NCBI GenBank assembly: GCA_019638935.1
Contig: JAHBSW010000007.1
Span: 1 to 64,000 of the forward strand
Length of the DNA: 64,000 nt
Direction: 5' to 3'
Origin: Cryobacterium sp.
GTDB taxonomy: Bacteria > Actinomycetota > Actinomycetes > Actinomycetales > Microbacteriaceae
In this document: in pieces, positions 8,487 to 15,509 of the stretch
How the letters are laid out: every line of letters starts with the position of its first letter
Position numbering within the stretch: the first letter of the stretch is position 1
Notes under the pieces: generated by a model
What the model saw: the letters and a program-made list of their open reading frames with translations, nothing else
Told to the model about the DNA's origin: nothing
Databases searched by the model: none
Translations under genes and position numbers: made by a program

Positions 8487-9142
8487 CCCTGCTCTACCTC
8501 GTGCGCCACGGTGAAACGGACTGGAACCGGCAGCGACGCATTCAGGGCAGCTCCGACATCCCTCTCAATGACACCGGGCGGCGCCAGGCGGTGCACGCGG
8601 GTGTCCTGCTCGCCCGACGCAGCTGGGATGCGATCTATTCGAGCCCGCTCTCGAGAGCGTTCGAGACGGCTTCCATCATCTCCGATCGACTGGGACTCGG
8701 CGAACCGCGCACCCTCGGGGCGCTTGTCGAACGCAACTATGGCGAGGCCGAGGGAATGACCGGCGCCCAGATCGGCCGGCGGTGGCCCGGTGCCACTCCG
8801 GTTCCCGGTCAGGAGTCGCGCGACGCGGTCGCGCGACGAGTCACGCGAGCGCTCAAGCGACTCGCTCGCGAGCAACCCGGCGGTCACTTCATTCTGACGA
8901 CGCACGGTGGCGTCATTCGCACCATGGTGATCGCCGCAGGCGCCGACGCGCACCGCCACGCGCCCATCACGAACGGCTCCGTGCACAGCTTCGCCATCAC
9001 CGCCGGTGAGCTCCGTCTCGTGACCTTCAACGACCCGATCGAGCACGCATCAGCGCTGCCGGGTGAGGACGACATCACCGACCAGAACGCCGTGGAGGCG
9101 CAAGAGGCGCCCAGATCTAAGAAGAAGGAGCAGCACCGTTGA
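8483..9142 (+). CDS. Histidine phosphatase (phosphoglycerate-mutase-like) family protein
   Basis: A 219-residue branch-1 histidine phosphatase. The phospho-accepting His is in LVRHGETDWN (His9), with IQGSSDIPLNDTG following, an acidic residue in the VERNYGEAEG region, and a second His in LTTHGG. The length is close to cofactor-dependent phosphatases of the CobC/GpmB kind; the substrate cannot be assigned. About 25 polar C-terminal residues rich in Glu, Lys and Arg lie beyond the family fold. ATG overlaps the sirtuin stop (ATGA), so the two are probably translationally coupled. Confidence 0.85.
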   Translation: MTLLYLVRHGETDWNRQRRIQGSSDIPLNDTGRRQAVHAGVLLARRSWDAIYSSPLSRAFETASIISDRLGLGEPRTLGALVERNYGEAEGMTGAQIGRRWPGATPVPGQESRDAVARRVTRALKRLAREQPGGHFILTTHGGVIRTMVIAAGADAHRHAPITNGSVHSFAITAGELRLVTFNDPIEHASALPGEDDITDQNAVEAQEAPRSKKKEQHR

Positions 9143-9597
9143 CCAGTCCCGCACCATTCGCCGCAGTACTCGCCGAGGTCGGAATCGACTCCCCCGTCGT
9201 CACGATGGACGACAGCACTCACACCGCCGCGGAGGCGGCCTCCGCAATCGGATGCGAGCTGGGTCAGATCGTGAAGAGCCTGCTCTTCGTCGCGGATGGT
9301 GAGCCGCTGCTCGCGCTCGTCGCCGGCATCAATCGCGTCGATGAGCAGCTGCTCGGCGATCGACTCGGGGTGGAGCTCGGCAAGGCCAACGCCAAACTCG
9401 TGAAGGAGGCGACGGGCTACTCAATCGGCGGGGTTCCCCCGTTCGGTCACGCGACGCGGCTTCGCACGATCATCGACCCCCAGCTTCTTTCCTACGAGAC
9501 CATCTGGGCGGCCGCCGGAACCGCGCTGAGCGTGTTCGAGCTGACCCCCAAGCAGCTCATCGATGTCACCGAGGGCGAGGTCGTCGGTGTGAGCTGA
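9139..9597 (+). CDS. YbaK/EbsC-family aminoacyl-tRNA deacylase
   Basis: A 152-residue YbaK/ProX-type editing domain. The pattern AIGCELGQIVKSLLFVADGEPL with the conserved Lys, followed by GYSIGGVPPFGH, is the family signature. Such proteins hydrolyse mischarged tRNA in trans (for example Cys-tRNAPro). The start is TTG at 9139, overlapping the stop of the preceding gene by 4 bases and preceded by AAGGAG. It is the last gene of the sirtuin operon; a hairpin shared with the convergent gene follows. Confidence 0.87.
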   Translation: MTSPAPFAAVLAEVGIDSPVVTMDDSTHTAAEAASAIGCELGQIVKSLLFVADGEPLLALVAGINRVDEQLLGDRLGVELGKANAKLVKEATGYSIGGVPPFGHATRLRTIIDPQLLSYETIWAAAGTALSVFELTPKQLIDVTEGEVVGVS

Positions 9598-9611
9598 CGA
9601 CGTCTCCTGTG

Positions 9612-9640
9612 GTCGCGTAGCGGCGCAAAACGCTAGCGAC
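9612..9640. terminator. Bidirectional hairpin between ybaK-like and hydrolase genes
   Basis: GTCGC(G)TAGCG (9612-9622) pairs with CGCTAGCGAC (9631-9640) across an 8-base loop with one bulged G. It overlaps the stop codon of the convergent minus-strand hydrolase gene and could end transcription from both sides. Confidence 0.5.
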
Positions 9641-10529
9641 GGCCCGGCAGCGCGTCGACGAAGTCCCGGATGGCATCGGCCGCACGATCGGGAGCCTCGT
9701 AGTGGATGAGATGGCCCACTCCCTCGAGAACCGTGAGCGTCGCATCCGGAATGCGCCGTTGGATGTCGTAGTGCGCGGCTACCGGCGTGATGTCGTCGAG
9801 TTCGGCCGCAACGAGCAGCACCGGAACGTCGAGGCTCTCGGCGAAATCGCCGACGTTGTGACTCACGGATGCGTCGAAGGCCTCGACGACGGTATCGCGG
9901 TCGCTGAACCGGTTGAAGTAGGTGTGGTGCTGGTAGTGGATCCACGGGCGCAAGACCTTGTCTCTGGTCTTGGCGAGGCTCGAGCTCATGAACTGCACGA
10001 TGACCCAGTTGCCGAGAAAACGCCTCGCGACGGGCCGCGGAAGCCATCCACCGACGCGGTAGAAGCCCACCGTGACCGCCGTGGCGATCTTTCGCGGCCC
10101 CTCGACGCCCGGCAGCGAGATCGGGTTGACCATGATGTAGGCGGGGGTATCGAGGCCGTCCGCGACGGCACGCGAGCCGATGATCGAACCGAAGGAGTGA
10201 CCGAGCACAAGGGCTTTGCCCGTGAGTCCGAGCTGGTCGATGAAGGCCGTGAGCCACTTTGCGTAGCCCTCGATGCTGTGCGGCACGAGCGTGAGCGGGC
10301 TCGACTCGCCGAAACCGGGCATATCGGCACCGATGAACCGGTACTCGGGCATGTGCGCGATGACGGGCTCGAAGCCGTGGTGCTCACCCCGGTAGCCGTG
10401 GGCGATCACGATCGTTGTGGCAGCATCCTCAGGCCCGTAGTCCCAGTAGTGGGTGTCGCTGCCGAGGACGAGTGCGTTGCCTTCGCGAACGGGGATGGTG
10501 GCGAGCCTGCTCGCGTAGGGAGATTCCAT
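9633..10529 (-). CDS. Alpha/beta-fold hydrolase
   Basis: A 298-residue alpha/beta hydrolase. The nucleophile elbow is GHSFGS with Ser112, the oxyanion-hole region is IAHGYRGEHHG (about 42-52), the likely acid is in AELDDITPV and the His in GVGHLIHYEAP. There is a cap insertion of about 80 residues rich in aromatic residues. No signal peptide. The substrate is unknown; carboxylesterase or epoxide-hydrolase-like activity is possible. ATG 10529 is chosen over an open-frame start at 10625, which would cross the divergent exonuclease start. Confidence 0.83.
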   Translation of the reverse strand: MESPYASRLATIPVREGNALVLGSDTHYWDYGPEDAATTIVIAHGYRGEHHGFEPVIAHMPEYRFIGADMPGFGESSPLTLVPHSIEGYAKWLTAFIDQLGLTGKALVLGHSFGSIIGSRAVADGLDTPAYIMVNPISLPGVEGPRKIATAVTVGFYRVGGWLPRPVARRFLGNWVIVQFMSSSLAKTRDKVLRPWIHYQHHTYFNRFSDRDTVVEAFDASVSHNVGDFAESLDVPVLLVAAELDDITPVAAHYDIQRRIPDATLTVLEGVGHLIHYEAPDRAADAIRDFVDALPGRR

Positions 10530-10600
10530 AGTGATCGTCGTCAAGTTTACGGGGTTCGCGGGAGCCCGACCGCGGGTGCCGGAATGGCGGCGGTTCGCTC

Positions 10601-10606
10601 TAGTGT
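10601..10606 (+). promoter_or_regulatory. Leaderless -10 box for the exonuclease gene
   Basis: TAGTGT followed by 6 bases (GGAGAC) and GTG 10613. Confidence 0.65.
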
Positions 10607-10612
10607 GGAGAC

Positions 10613-11305
10613 GTGAGCGATTCATGGACTGACGGCTTCGGTGTGTTCGACCTCGAGACGACGGGCATCGACGTGCGCACGAGTCGCATCGTCACCGCGC
10701 ATGTCGGGGTGCTCGACGCGAACGGGGTGCTCACCGAGTCACGGGAGTGGCTCGCGGATCCGGGGGTGGAGATACCCGTTCAAGCGAGCGCCGTGCACGG
10801 CGTGACCACCGAGCGTGCGAAAGCAGAGGGCCGGCCCGCAAACGAGGTCGTGACCGAGATCGTCGTGGCGCTTCGATCGCTCTTCGAGCGGGGTCTCGCC
10901 GTGACCATCTACAACGCCCCCTACGATCTGAGCCTGCTCGCGCACGAGGCCTCTCGACACGGCGTCGCGCCGCTCGTGTCGCCTCGTCCCGTCATCGACC
11001 CGCTCGTCATCGACAAAGCGGTCGACCGCTACCGCAAGGGCAAGCGAACCCTCGAGTTCACGTCGGTGCACTACGGCGTGCTGCTGGAGGGCGCCCACGA
11101 CGCCGAGGCCGACGCCGTCGCATCCGGTCGCGTCGCTCTCGCCCTGGCGGCGCGCTATGCCGATCAGGTGCCGACCGATGCGAATGCTCTTCACGACCTT
11201 CAGATCGGCTGGGCTGCGGAACAGGCGGCAAGCTTTCAGGAGTACATGCGACGGGTCAAAGACCCGACCTTCACCGCCTCAGGTGATTGGCCCGTTCGCG
11301 GCTAG
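10613..11305 (+). CDS. DnaQ-like 3'-5' exonuclease (epsilon-subunit family)
   Basis: A 230-residue DEDD-family exonuclease. Exo I is FDLETTGID (Asp13, Glu15), Exo II lies in TIYNAPYDLSLLAHEA, and Exo III is EGAHDAEADA, of the DEDDh form. The protein is a stand-alone exonuclease annotated as DNA polymerase III epsilon-like in actinobacteria; whether it proofreads for the replicase or acts in repair is not known. GTG start with a leaderless promoter; the strong 11345-11374 hairpin ends the unit. Confidence 0.86.
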   Translation: MSDSWTDGFGVFDLETTGIDVRTSRIVTAHVGVLDANGVLTESREWLADPGVEIPVQASAVHGVTTERAKAEGRPANEVVTEIVVALRSLFERGLAVTIYNAPYDLSLLAHEASRHGVAPLVSPRPVIDPLVIDKAVDRYRKGKRTLEFTSVHYGVLLEGAHDAEADAVASGRVALALAARYADQVPTDANALHDLQIGWAAEQAASFQEYMRRVKDPTFTASGDWPVRG

Positions 11306-11344
11306 GCCCCGCTGACCCGTCGGTATCGACCGCGACGCCACAGA

Positions 11345-11374
11345 GAAACGGCCCCGCCGAAGCGGGGCCGTTTC
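11345..11374. terminator. Bidirectional intrinsic terminator between exonuclease and rpmE genes
   Basis: A perfect 13-bp stem, GAAACGGCCCCGC (11345-11357) and GCGGGGCCGTTTC (11362-11374), with a CGAA tetraloop. The A-rich and T-rich ends suit termination in both directions, and two convergent genes end on either side. Confidence 0.9.
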
Positions 11375-11390
11375 GCGTGCTTGCTGCGGT

Positions 11391-11639
11391 CTAGGAGCCG
11401 AAACCCTTGTAGCGCGTGTTGAACTTCTCGACGCGACCGGCGCTGTCGAGGATGCGCTGCTTGCCCGTGTAGAACGGGTGTGAGGCCGAGGAGATCTCGA
11501 CGTCGATGACGGGGTAGGTCGCGCCCTCGAACTCCACGGTCTTCTCGCTCGAGACGGTCGAGCGCGTGAGGAACATTTCGCCCGAAGCGAGGTCGCGGAA
11601 CACGACGGGGGCGTAGTCGGGGTGAATGTCTGTCTTCAT
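11391..11639 (-). CDS. rpmE2: 50S ribosomal protein L31 type B
   Basis: An 82-residue L31 of the type B (zinc-independent) form: it begins [16 protein letters not shown] and lacks the CxxC pair of type A L31, and it has the type-[21 protein letters not shown] block. It binds the 50S central protuberance. In many actinobacteria the Cys-free paralogue replaces the zinc form under zinc limitation via Zur, but no Zur box is obvious here. ATG 11639 is preceded by AAGGA; the upstream part of the open frame is Arg-rich and not ribosomal. Confidence 0.93.
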   Translation of the reverse strand: MKTDIHPDYAPVVFRDLASGEMFLTRSTVSSEKTVEFEGATYPVIDVEISSASHPFYTGKQRILDSAGRVEKFNTRYKGFGS

Positions 11640-11762
11640 GGGGTTCCTTGGTCTGCGGGTGTCATGCAAGATTCTGCGGCGCGCGTAAATCACACTTGGC
11701 CGACTGTCCACTTTACCAGAGTTGACGGCGACCCGTAAGCGAAGCCCGGCGCGTTCCGGTGG

Positions 11763-12551
11763 CTAGGTGCGAATCGCTCGCGCGCTGTATCGGCCGTCTC
11801 GCTGCTCGACCTCGAGGTCGAGTCCGAAGGTCGTCGAGAGGTTCTCTGACGTGATGACCTCGTCGAGTGCGCCGGACGCCACGACCTTGCCCTTGTCGAG
11901 CAGCAGGGCATGCGTGAAGCCGAGCGGAATCTCCTCGACGTGATGGGTCACCATGACGATGGCGGGCGAGTTCTTTGCCTGTGCGTAGCCCGTGAGAAGG
12001 CCGAGCAGCTCCTCGCGCGCCCCGAGGTCGAGACTCGCGGCCGGTTCGTCGAGCAGCAGCAGCTCGGGGTCGGTCATGGCGGCGCGCGCGATCTGCACGC
12101 GCTTCTGCTCGCCGTCGCTCAACTTGCCGAAGCGGCGCTCTTCGAAGCCATCGAGGTTCCACTCGGCAAGTACCCGTCGAGCACGTCGCTTGTCGACCTC
12201 GTCGTAGGCTTCGTTCCAGCGCCCGGTGACCGAGTACGCCGCGGTCATGGCAACGTCGAGCACGCGCTCCCCCGCAGGAATTCGGCGAGCCATCGCCGTC
12301 GATGCGAAACCGATGCGCGGGCGCAGCTCGAAGACGTCGACCGCACCGAGCTTCTCGTCGAGCACCTGGGCGGTCCCGGATGTCGGGTGTATCGCCGCGG
12401 CGGCGACCTGCAGCAGGGTTGTCTTTCCCGCACCGTTCGGTCCCAGTACGACCCAGCGGTCGGTGTCTTTCACCGTCCAATCGAGGGGGCCGAGGATCGT
12501 GTTGCCGGTGCGCACGACCGAGACGTCGGAGAACTTGAGAACGCTGGCCAT
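11763..12551 (-). CDS. ABC transporter ATP-binding protein, YlmA/ModF-like
   Basis: A 262-residue single ABC ATPase: Walker A GPNGAGKT (about 37-44), signature LSDGEQKR, Walker B LLLLDEPAASLD and H-loop VTHHVEE. The signature begins LSDGE rather than LSGGQ. No permease is adjacent, which fits the YlmA-type soluble ATPases of Gram-positives; the role is unknown. It starts at ATG 12551, 6 bases after TAGGCT, and diverges from serB with back-to-back leaderless promoters. Confidence 0.85.
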   Translation of the reverse strand: MASVLKFSDVSVVRTGNTILGPLDWTVKDTDRWVVLGPNGAGKTTLLQVAAAAIHPTSGTAQVLDEKLGAVDVFELRPRIGFASTAMARRIPAGERVLDVAMTAAYSVTGRWNEAYDEVDKRRARRVLAEWNLDGFEERRFGKLSDGEQKRVQIARAAMTDPELLLLDEPAASLDLGAREELLGLLTGYAQAKNSPAIVMVTHHVEEIPLGFTHALLLDKGKVVASGALDEVITSENLSTTFGLDLEVEQRDGRYSARAIRT

Positions 12552-12557
12552 GAGTCA

Positions 12558-12563
12558 AGCCTA
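12558..12563 (-). promoter_or_regulatory. Leaderless -10 box for the YlmA-like ATPase gene
   Basis: TAGGCT on the minus strand, then TGACTC (6 bases) and ATG 12551. Confidence 0.7.
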
Positions 12564-12650
12564 AGCGATCGGTCCCTCCCTCGAAGTCGCGTCGACACAG
12601 CGCCCACAGCCGCAGCGGCGCGAGTGCAAGTCGCACGAGCTCGGGCGAAT

Positions 12651-12656
12651 TAGTCT
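12651..12656 (+). promoter_or_regulatory. Leaderless -10 box for serB
   Basis: TAGTCT, then TGACCC (6 bases) and ATG 12663. Confidence 0.7.
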
Positions 12657-12662
12657 TGACCC

Positions 12663-13301
12663 ATGCCCCGCTTTCTCGTCGTTCTCGATGTCGATTCCAC
12701 CCTCATCGAGAACGAGGTCATCGAACTGCTGGCAGAGCAAGCGGGCTCCCTCGATGCCGTCGCGGCGATCACGAGCGACGCGATGAACGGCAGACTCGAC
12801 TTCGAGGAGAGTCTGCGCGCTCGTGTCGCGACGCTCGGCGGTTTGACGGCGAAGGATGTCGCGACCGCGTTCTCCCGCATCCGTGTCACCCGCGGTGTTC
12901 CCGAGCTCATCGAGGCGGTGCACGCCGAGGGCGGCTCCGTCGGCGTCGTATCGGGCGGGTTCCATGAGGCGATCGACGACCTCGCTGAGGAGCTCGGACT
13001 CGACTATTGGCACGCCAACCGCCTCGAGGTCGTGGACGGGGCGCTCACGGGCAACGTTCTCGGCCCCGTCGTCGACAGCGCAGAGAAGGCCAGCACACTG
13101 CGCCGTTGGGCGGCAGACTGCGGCCTCGACCTACAGCAGACGATCGCCGTCGGCGACGGTGCGAACGATCTCGCGATGATGGCGATCTGCGGTCTCGCGG
13201 TGGGTTTTGACGCGAAGGCTCCCGTGCGCGACGAGGCGCACGTGCTCATCGACGAGCGCGACCTCAGTCAACTGCTGCCCCTGCTCGGCCTGCGCGGCTG
13301 A
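12663..13301 (+). CDS. serB: Phosphoserine phosphatase
   Basis: A 212-residue HAD-family phosphatase. Motif I is VLDVDSTLIENE with nucleophile Asp9 and Asp11; motif II is VVSGGF; motif III/IV is VGDGANDLAMM. The pattern DVDSTLIENE and the cap segment match SerB, which makes L-serine from phosphoserine in the last step of the phosphorylated pathway. It lacks the N-terminal ACT domains of the longer mycobacterial SerB2. A related HAD substrate cannot be fully excluded. Stop is 14 bases from that of the convergent fabG. Confidence 0.88.
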   Translation: MPRFLVVLDVDSTLIENEVIELLAEQAGSLDAVAAITSDAMNGRLDFEESLRARVATLGGLTAKDVATAFSRIRVTRGVPELIEAVHAEGGSVGVVSGGFHEAIDDLAEELGLDYWHANRLEVVDGALTGNVLGPVVDSAEKASTLRRWAADCGLDLQQTIAVGDGANDLAMMAICGLAVGFDAKAPVRDEAHVLIDERDLSQLLPLLGLRG

Positions 13302-13315
13302 TCGACCCGTCGGAG

Positions 13316-14026
13316 CTAGTGGCCCATCCCCAGACCGCCGTCGACCGGGATGACCGCTCCCGAGATGTACCCGGCCTCATCGCTCGCGATCCACGCGACG
13401 ACCTTGGCGACCTCCTCGGGTGTCGCGAAGCGGCCCGCCGGAATCGACGCGAGGTACTGCTTCTGCTGCTCTTCGGGCAGGGCATCCGTCATGTCCGTCT
13501 GAATGAAACCGGGCGCGACGACGTTGGCCGTGATGCCGCGTGAGCCGAGTTCGCGAGTGACCGAGCGGGCGATTCCGACGAGGCCGCTCTTCGACGCGGC
13601 GTAGTTGACCTGACCCGCTGAGCCGAGCAGGCCCACGACGCTCGAGATGAGCACGATGCGACCGTAGCGCGCCTTGAGCATGCCCTTCGAGGCGCGCTTG
13701 ACCACCCGGAACGCGCCCGTGAGGTTCGTGTCGATGACCGCGGTGAAATCGTCGTCGCTCATGCGCATGAGCAGCGTGTCGCGGGTGACACCGGCGTTCG
13801 CGATGACGACCTCGACGGGGCCGAGCTTCTCCTCCACCGTGGCGAACGCCGCGTCGATCGACTCGGCATCGGTCACGTCGGCGTGAACCGTGAGGCTGCC
13901 CGCGGGGCCTTCGCCGCTGCGCGCCGTCACGGCGACGCGGTGGCCGCGAGCCAGAAACTCCTGGGCAATGGCAAATCCGATACCGCGATTGCCGCCGGTC
14001 ACCAGCACCGTTCTCGCTTCAGACAT
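13316..14026 (-). CDS. fabG: 3-oxoacyl-[acyl-carrier-protein] reductase (FabG), SDR family
   Basis: A 236-residue short-chain dehydrogenase. The cofactor motif is TGGNRGIG (10-17), with NAG (IANAGVTRD), catalytic Ser in LISSVVG and Tyr-Lys in NYAASKSG. It closely resembles the actinobacterial FabG1 group, which reduces beta-ketoacyl-ACP with NADPH in type II fatty acid elongation. No inhA gene follows, unlike in mycobacteria. ATG 14026 is preferred over an open-frame start at 14077, being preceded by GAGAGGTGA and starting exactly at the SDR strand. Confidence 0.88.
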   Translation of the reverse strand: MSEARTVLVTGGNRGIGFAIAQEFLARGHRVAVTARSGEGPAGSLTVHADVTDAESIDAAFATVEEKLGPVEVVIANAGVTRDTLLMRMSDDDFTAVIDTNLTGAFRVVKRASKGMLKARYGRIVLISSVVGLLGSAGQVNYAASKSGLVGIARSVTRELGSRGITANVVAPGFIQTDMTDALPEEQQKQYLASIPAGRFATPEEVAKVVAWIASDEAGYISGAVIPVDGGLGMGH

Positions 14027-14096
14027 CGCTGCGTCACCTCTCTTGGCCCGGGCATGTGCGGGCACTGCCGCCAGCAAACTCCCCCCATACTAGACG

Positions 14097-14102
14097 TAGG
14101 CT
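14097..14102 (+). promoter_or_regulatory. -10 box for the DUF3099-SURF1 operon
   Basis: TAGGCT ends 11 bases before ATG 14114, implying a 5' leader of only about 4-5 bases. Confidence 0.5.
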
Positions 14103-14113
14103 GATTACACACC

Positions 14114-14425
14114 ATGGCGAAACATCCCGCGTCGATCACGTCGCTTCCTCCGTCTCTCGCGGACGATCAGAAGCGGCGGATGATCGTCTATACGATCACG
14201 ATGGGCATCCGCATCGTCTGCATCGCCGTGTGCTTCTTCGTTCAGGGTTGGTGGCTTGTCGTGCCGGCCATCGGCGCGATCTTCCTGCCCTATTTCGCGG
14301 TCGTCGTGGCCAACGCCGTCGACTCTCGGTCTTCCGCGGTCGAACGGCCCGGCTCGGTTGTCCCGTATCGGCCCGAGCCGCCTCGATCCGACACCCCGAA
14401 CGACAGTGACGGTGCGGCGTCATGA
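14114..14425 (+). CDS. DUF3099 membrane protein
   Basis: A 103-residue protein of the actinobacteria-specific DUF3099 family. A polar N-terminus (ASITSLPPSLADDQKRRM) precedes two membrane helices (about residues 24-43 and 46-65) and a Pro/Ser-rich cytoplasmic tail. Function unknown. Its stop overlaps the next ATG (ATGA), placing it at the head of a tight operon with a Cys-containing small protein and SURF1, so a link to cytochrome oxidase assembly is possible but only inferred. Confidence 0.8.
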   Translation: MAKHPASITSLPPSLADDQKRRMIVYTITMGIRIVCIAVCFFVQGWWLVVPAIGAIFLPYFAVVVANAVDSRSSAVERPGSVVPYRPEPPRSDTPNDSDGAAS

Positions 14426-14655
14426 GCCCCGACGCATCCCCCACCGAGTGCTCGCGTGCCGGATGCCGCCAGGTCGCCTCGCAGAAGGTGAACTGGCGCA
14501 ACCCGCGCATTCACTCGGCCGACCGGGTGAAGGTGTGGCTCGCGTGCGGCGAGCACGTCGAGTTCCTTCGCGATTACCTGGCATCGCGCGGATTTCCGGT
14601 TCTGGTGACCGGCATCGACGAGGGTGTCGACCTGGTGCCGGAGAATGCCCCGTGA
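14422..14655 (+). CDS. Small Cys/His-containing protein of unknown function
   Basis: A 77-residue soluble protein with Cys10 and Cys15 (CSRAGC) near the N-terminus and Cys42 with His45 (ACGEHVEFL) in the middle, spacing that could bind one zinc or iron. The segment WRNPRIHSADRVKVWLACGEH is conserved in Microbacteriaceae as I recall, where the family has been misnamed acetone carboxylase; it is far too short for that enzyme. It overlaps both neighbours by 4 bases (ATGA upstream, GTGA downstream), so it is translated together with DUF3099 and SURF1. Confidence 0.75.
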   Translation: MSPDASPTECSRAGCRQVASQKVNWRNPRIHSADRVKVWLACGEHVEFLRDYLASRGFPVLVTGIDEGVDLVPENAP

Positions 14656-15509
14656 AGCGCTGGAGCTTTCTGTGGTCGCCGCGCTGGCTCGGCTACCTGT
14701 CTCTCGTGCTTGTCTTCGCGGTTGTCTGCAGCCTGCTCGGCGCCTGGCAGTTCGCGAGGCGCGGGGAGGCGCGCACGGAGATCGATCGCATCGACTCCAA
14801 CTACGACAGTCAGCCGGTGGCGATCGAGACGCTCCTGCCCGAACTCGACTCCTTCGACGACGACGACAAGTGGAGCACGGTGGTGCTCACGGGTGAATAC
14901 CTCATCGGCGAGCAGATGCTCGTGCGCGGCCGACCGTTCAATGGGCGCACCGGATTCGAGGTGCTCACGCCCCTGCAACTGGAGAATGGCGCGATCTTCG
15001 TCGTCGACCGCGGCTGGATCCCCGTCGCCGACGACGGACTCTCCCCCACGGCGGTTCCAGCGGCTCCGGCCGGCCGGGTGACGGTCGTCGTTCGCCTCAA
15101 GGCCGGCGAGGTGCAGATCAGCGGGCGCACCACGATCGAGGCAAGCAATCAACTGGCGACCATCCACCTGCCCGAGATCGCTGAACGACTCGGACGCCCC
15201 GCATACACGGGTGCCTACGGCCTGGTCGCGAGTGAGGATCCGCAGCCGACGGATGCTCCGCTCCCCTCACAGCGCCCGGTTCGCGACGAGGGGCCTCACC
15301 TCTCCTACGCCCTGCAGTGGTACGTCTTCGCGCTGCTCGGGTTCATCGGCTACGGCTGGGCGATTCGGCACGAGTACCGTGTGCTCAACGCAGACGATCC
15401 GGATGTGCGCGCAGCCGCCGAGGATCGCCTTCGCCGCAGGGCGGCCAAAGCCCCCACCGATGCCGAGATCGAGGATGGGCTCATCGACTCCGGTGAGGCT
15501 CGGCGCTAG
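14652..15509 (+). CDS. SURF1-family cytochrome c oxidase assembly protein
   Basis: A 285-residue SURF1/Shy1 homologue with the characteristic two-helix layout: one membrane helix near the N-terminus (about 10-30, ending LLGAWQFARR) and one near the C-terminus (WYVFALLGFIGYGWAIRHEYR), with a large extracytoplasmic domain between. VDRGWIPV is a family hallmark. SURF1 proteins aid heme A insertion into cytochrome oxidase, consistent with ctaA and ctaB 7-9 kb away. The start is GTG 14652 overlapping the previous stop. The stop shares CTAG (15506-15509) with the convergent ABC-F gene. Confidence 0.85.
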   Translation: MKRWSFLWSPRWLGYLSLVLVFAVVCSLLGAWQFARRGEARTEIDRIDSNYDSQPVAIETLLPELDSFDDDDKWSTVVLTGEYLIGEQMLVRGRPFNGRTGFEVLTPLQLENGAIFVVDRGWIPVADDGLSPTAVPAAPAGRVTVVVRLKAGEVQISGRTTIEASNQLATIHLPEIAERLGRPAYTGAYGLVASEDPQPTDAPLPSQRPVRDEGPHLSYALQWYVFALLGFIGYGWAIRHEYRVLNADDPDVRAAAEDRLRRRAAKAPTDAEIEDGLIDSGEARR

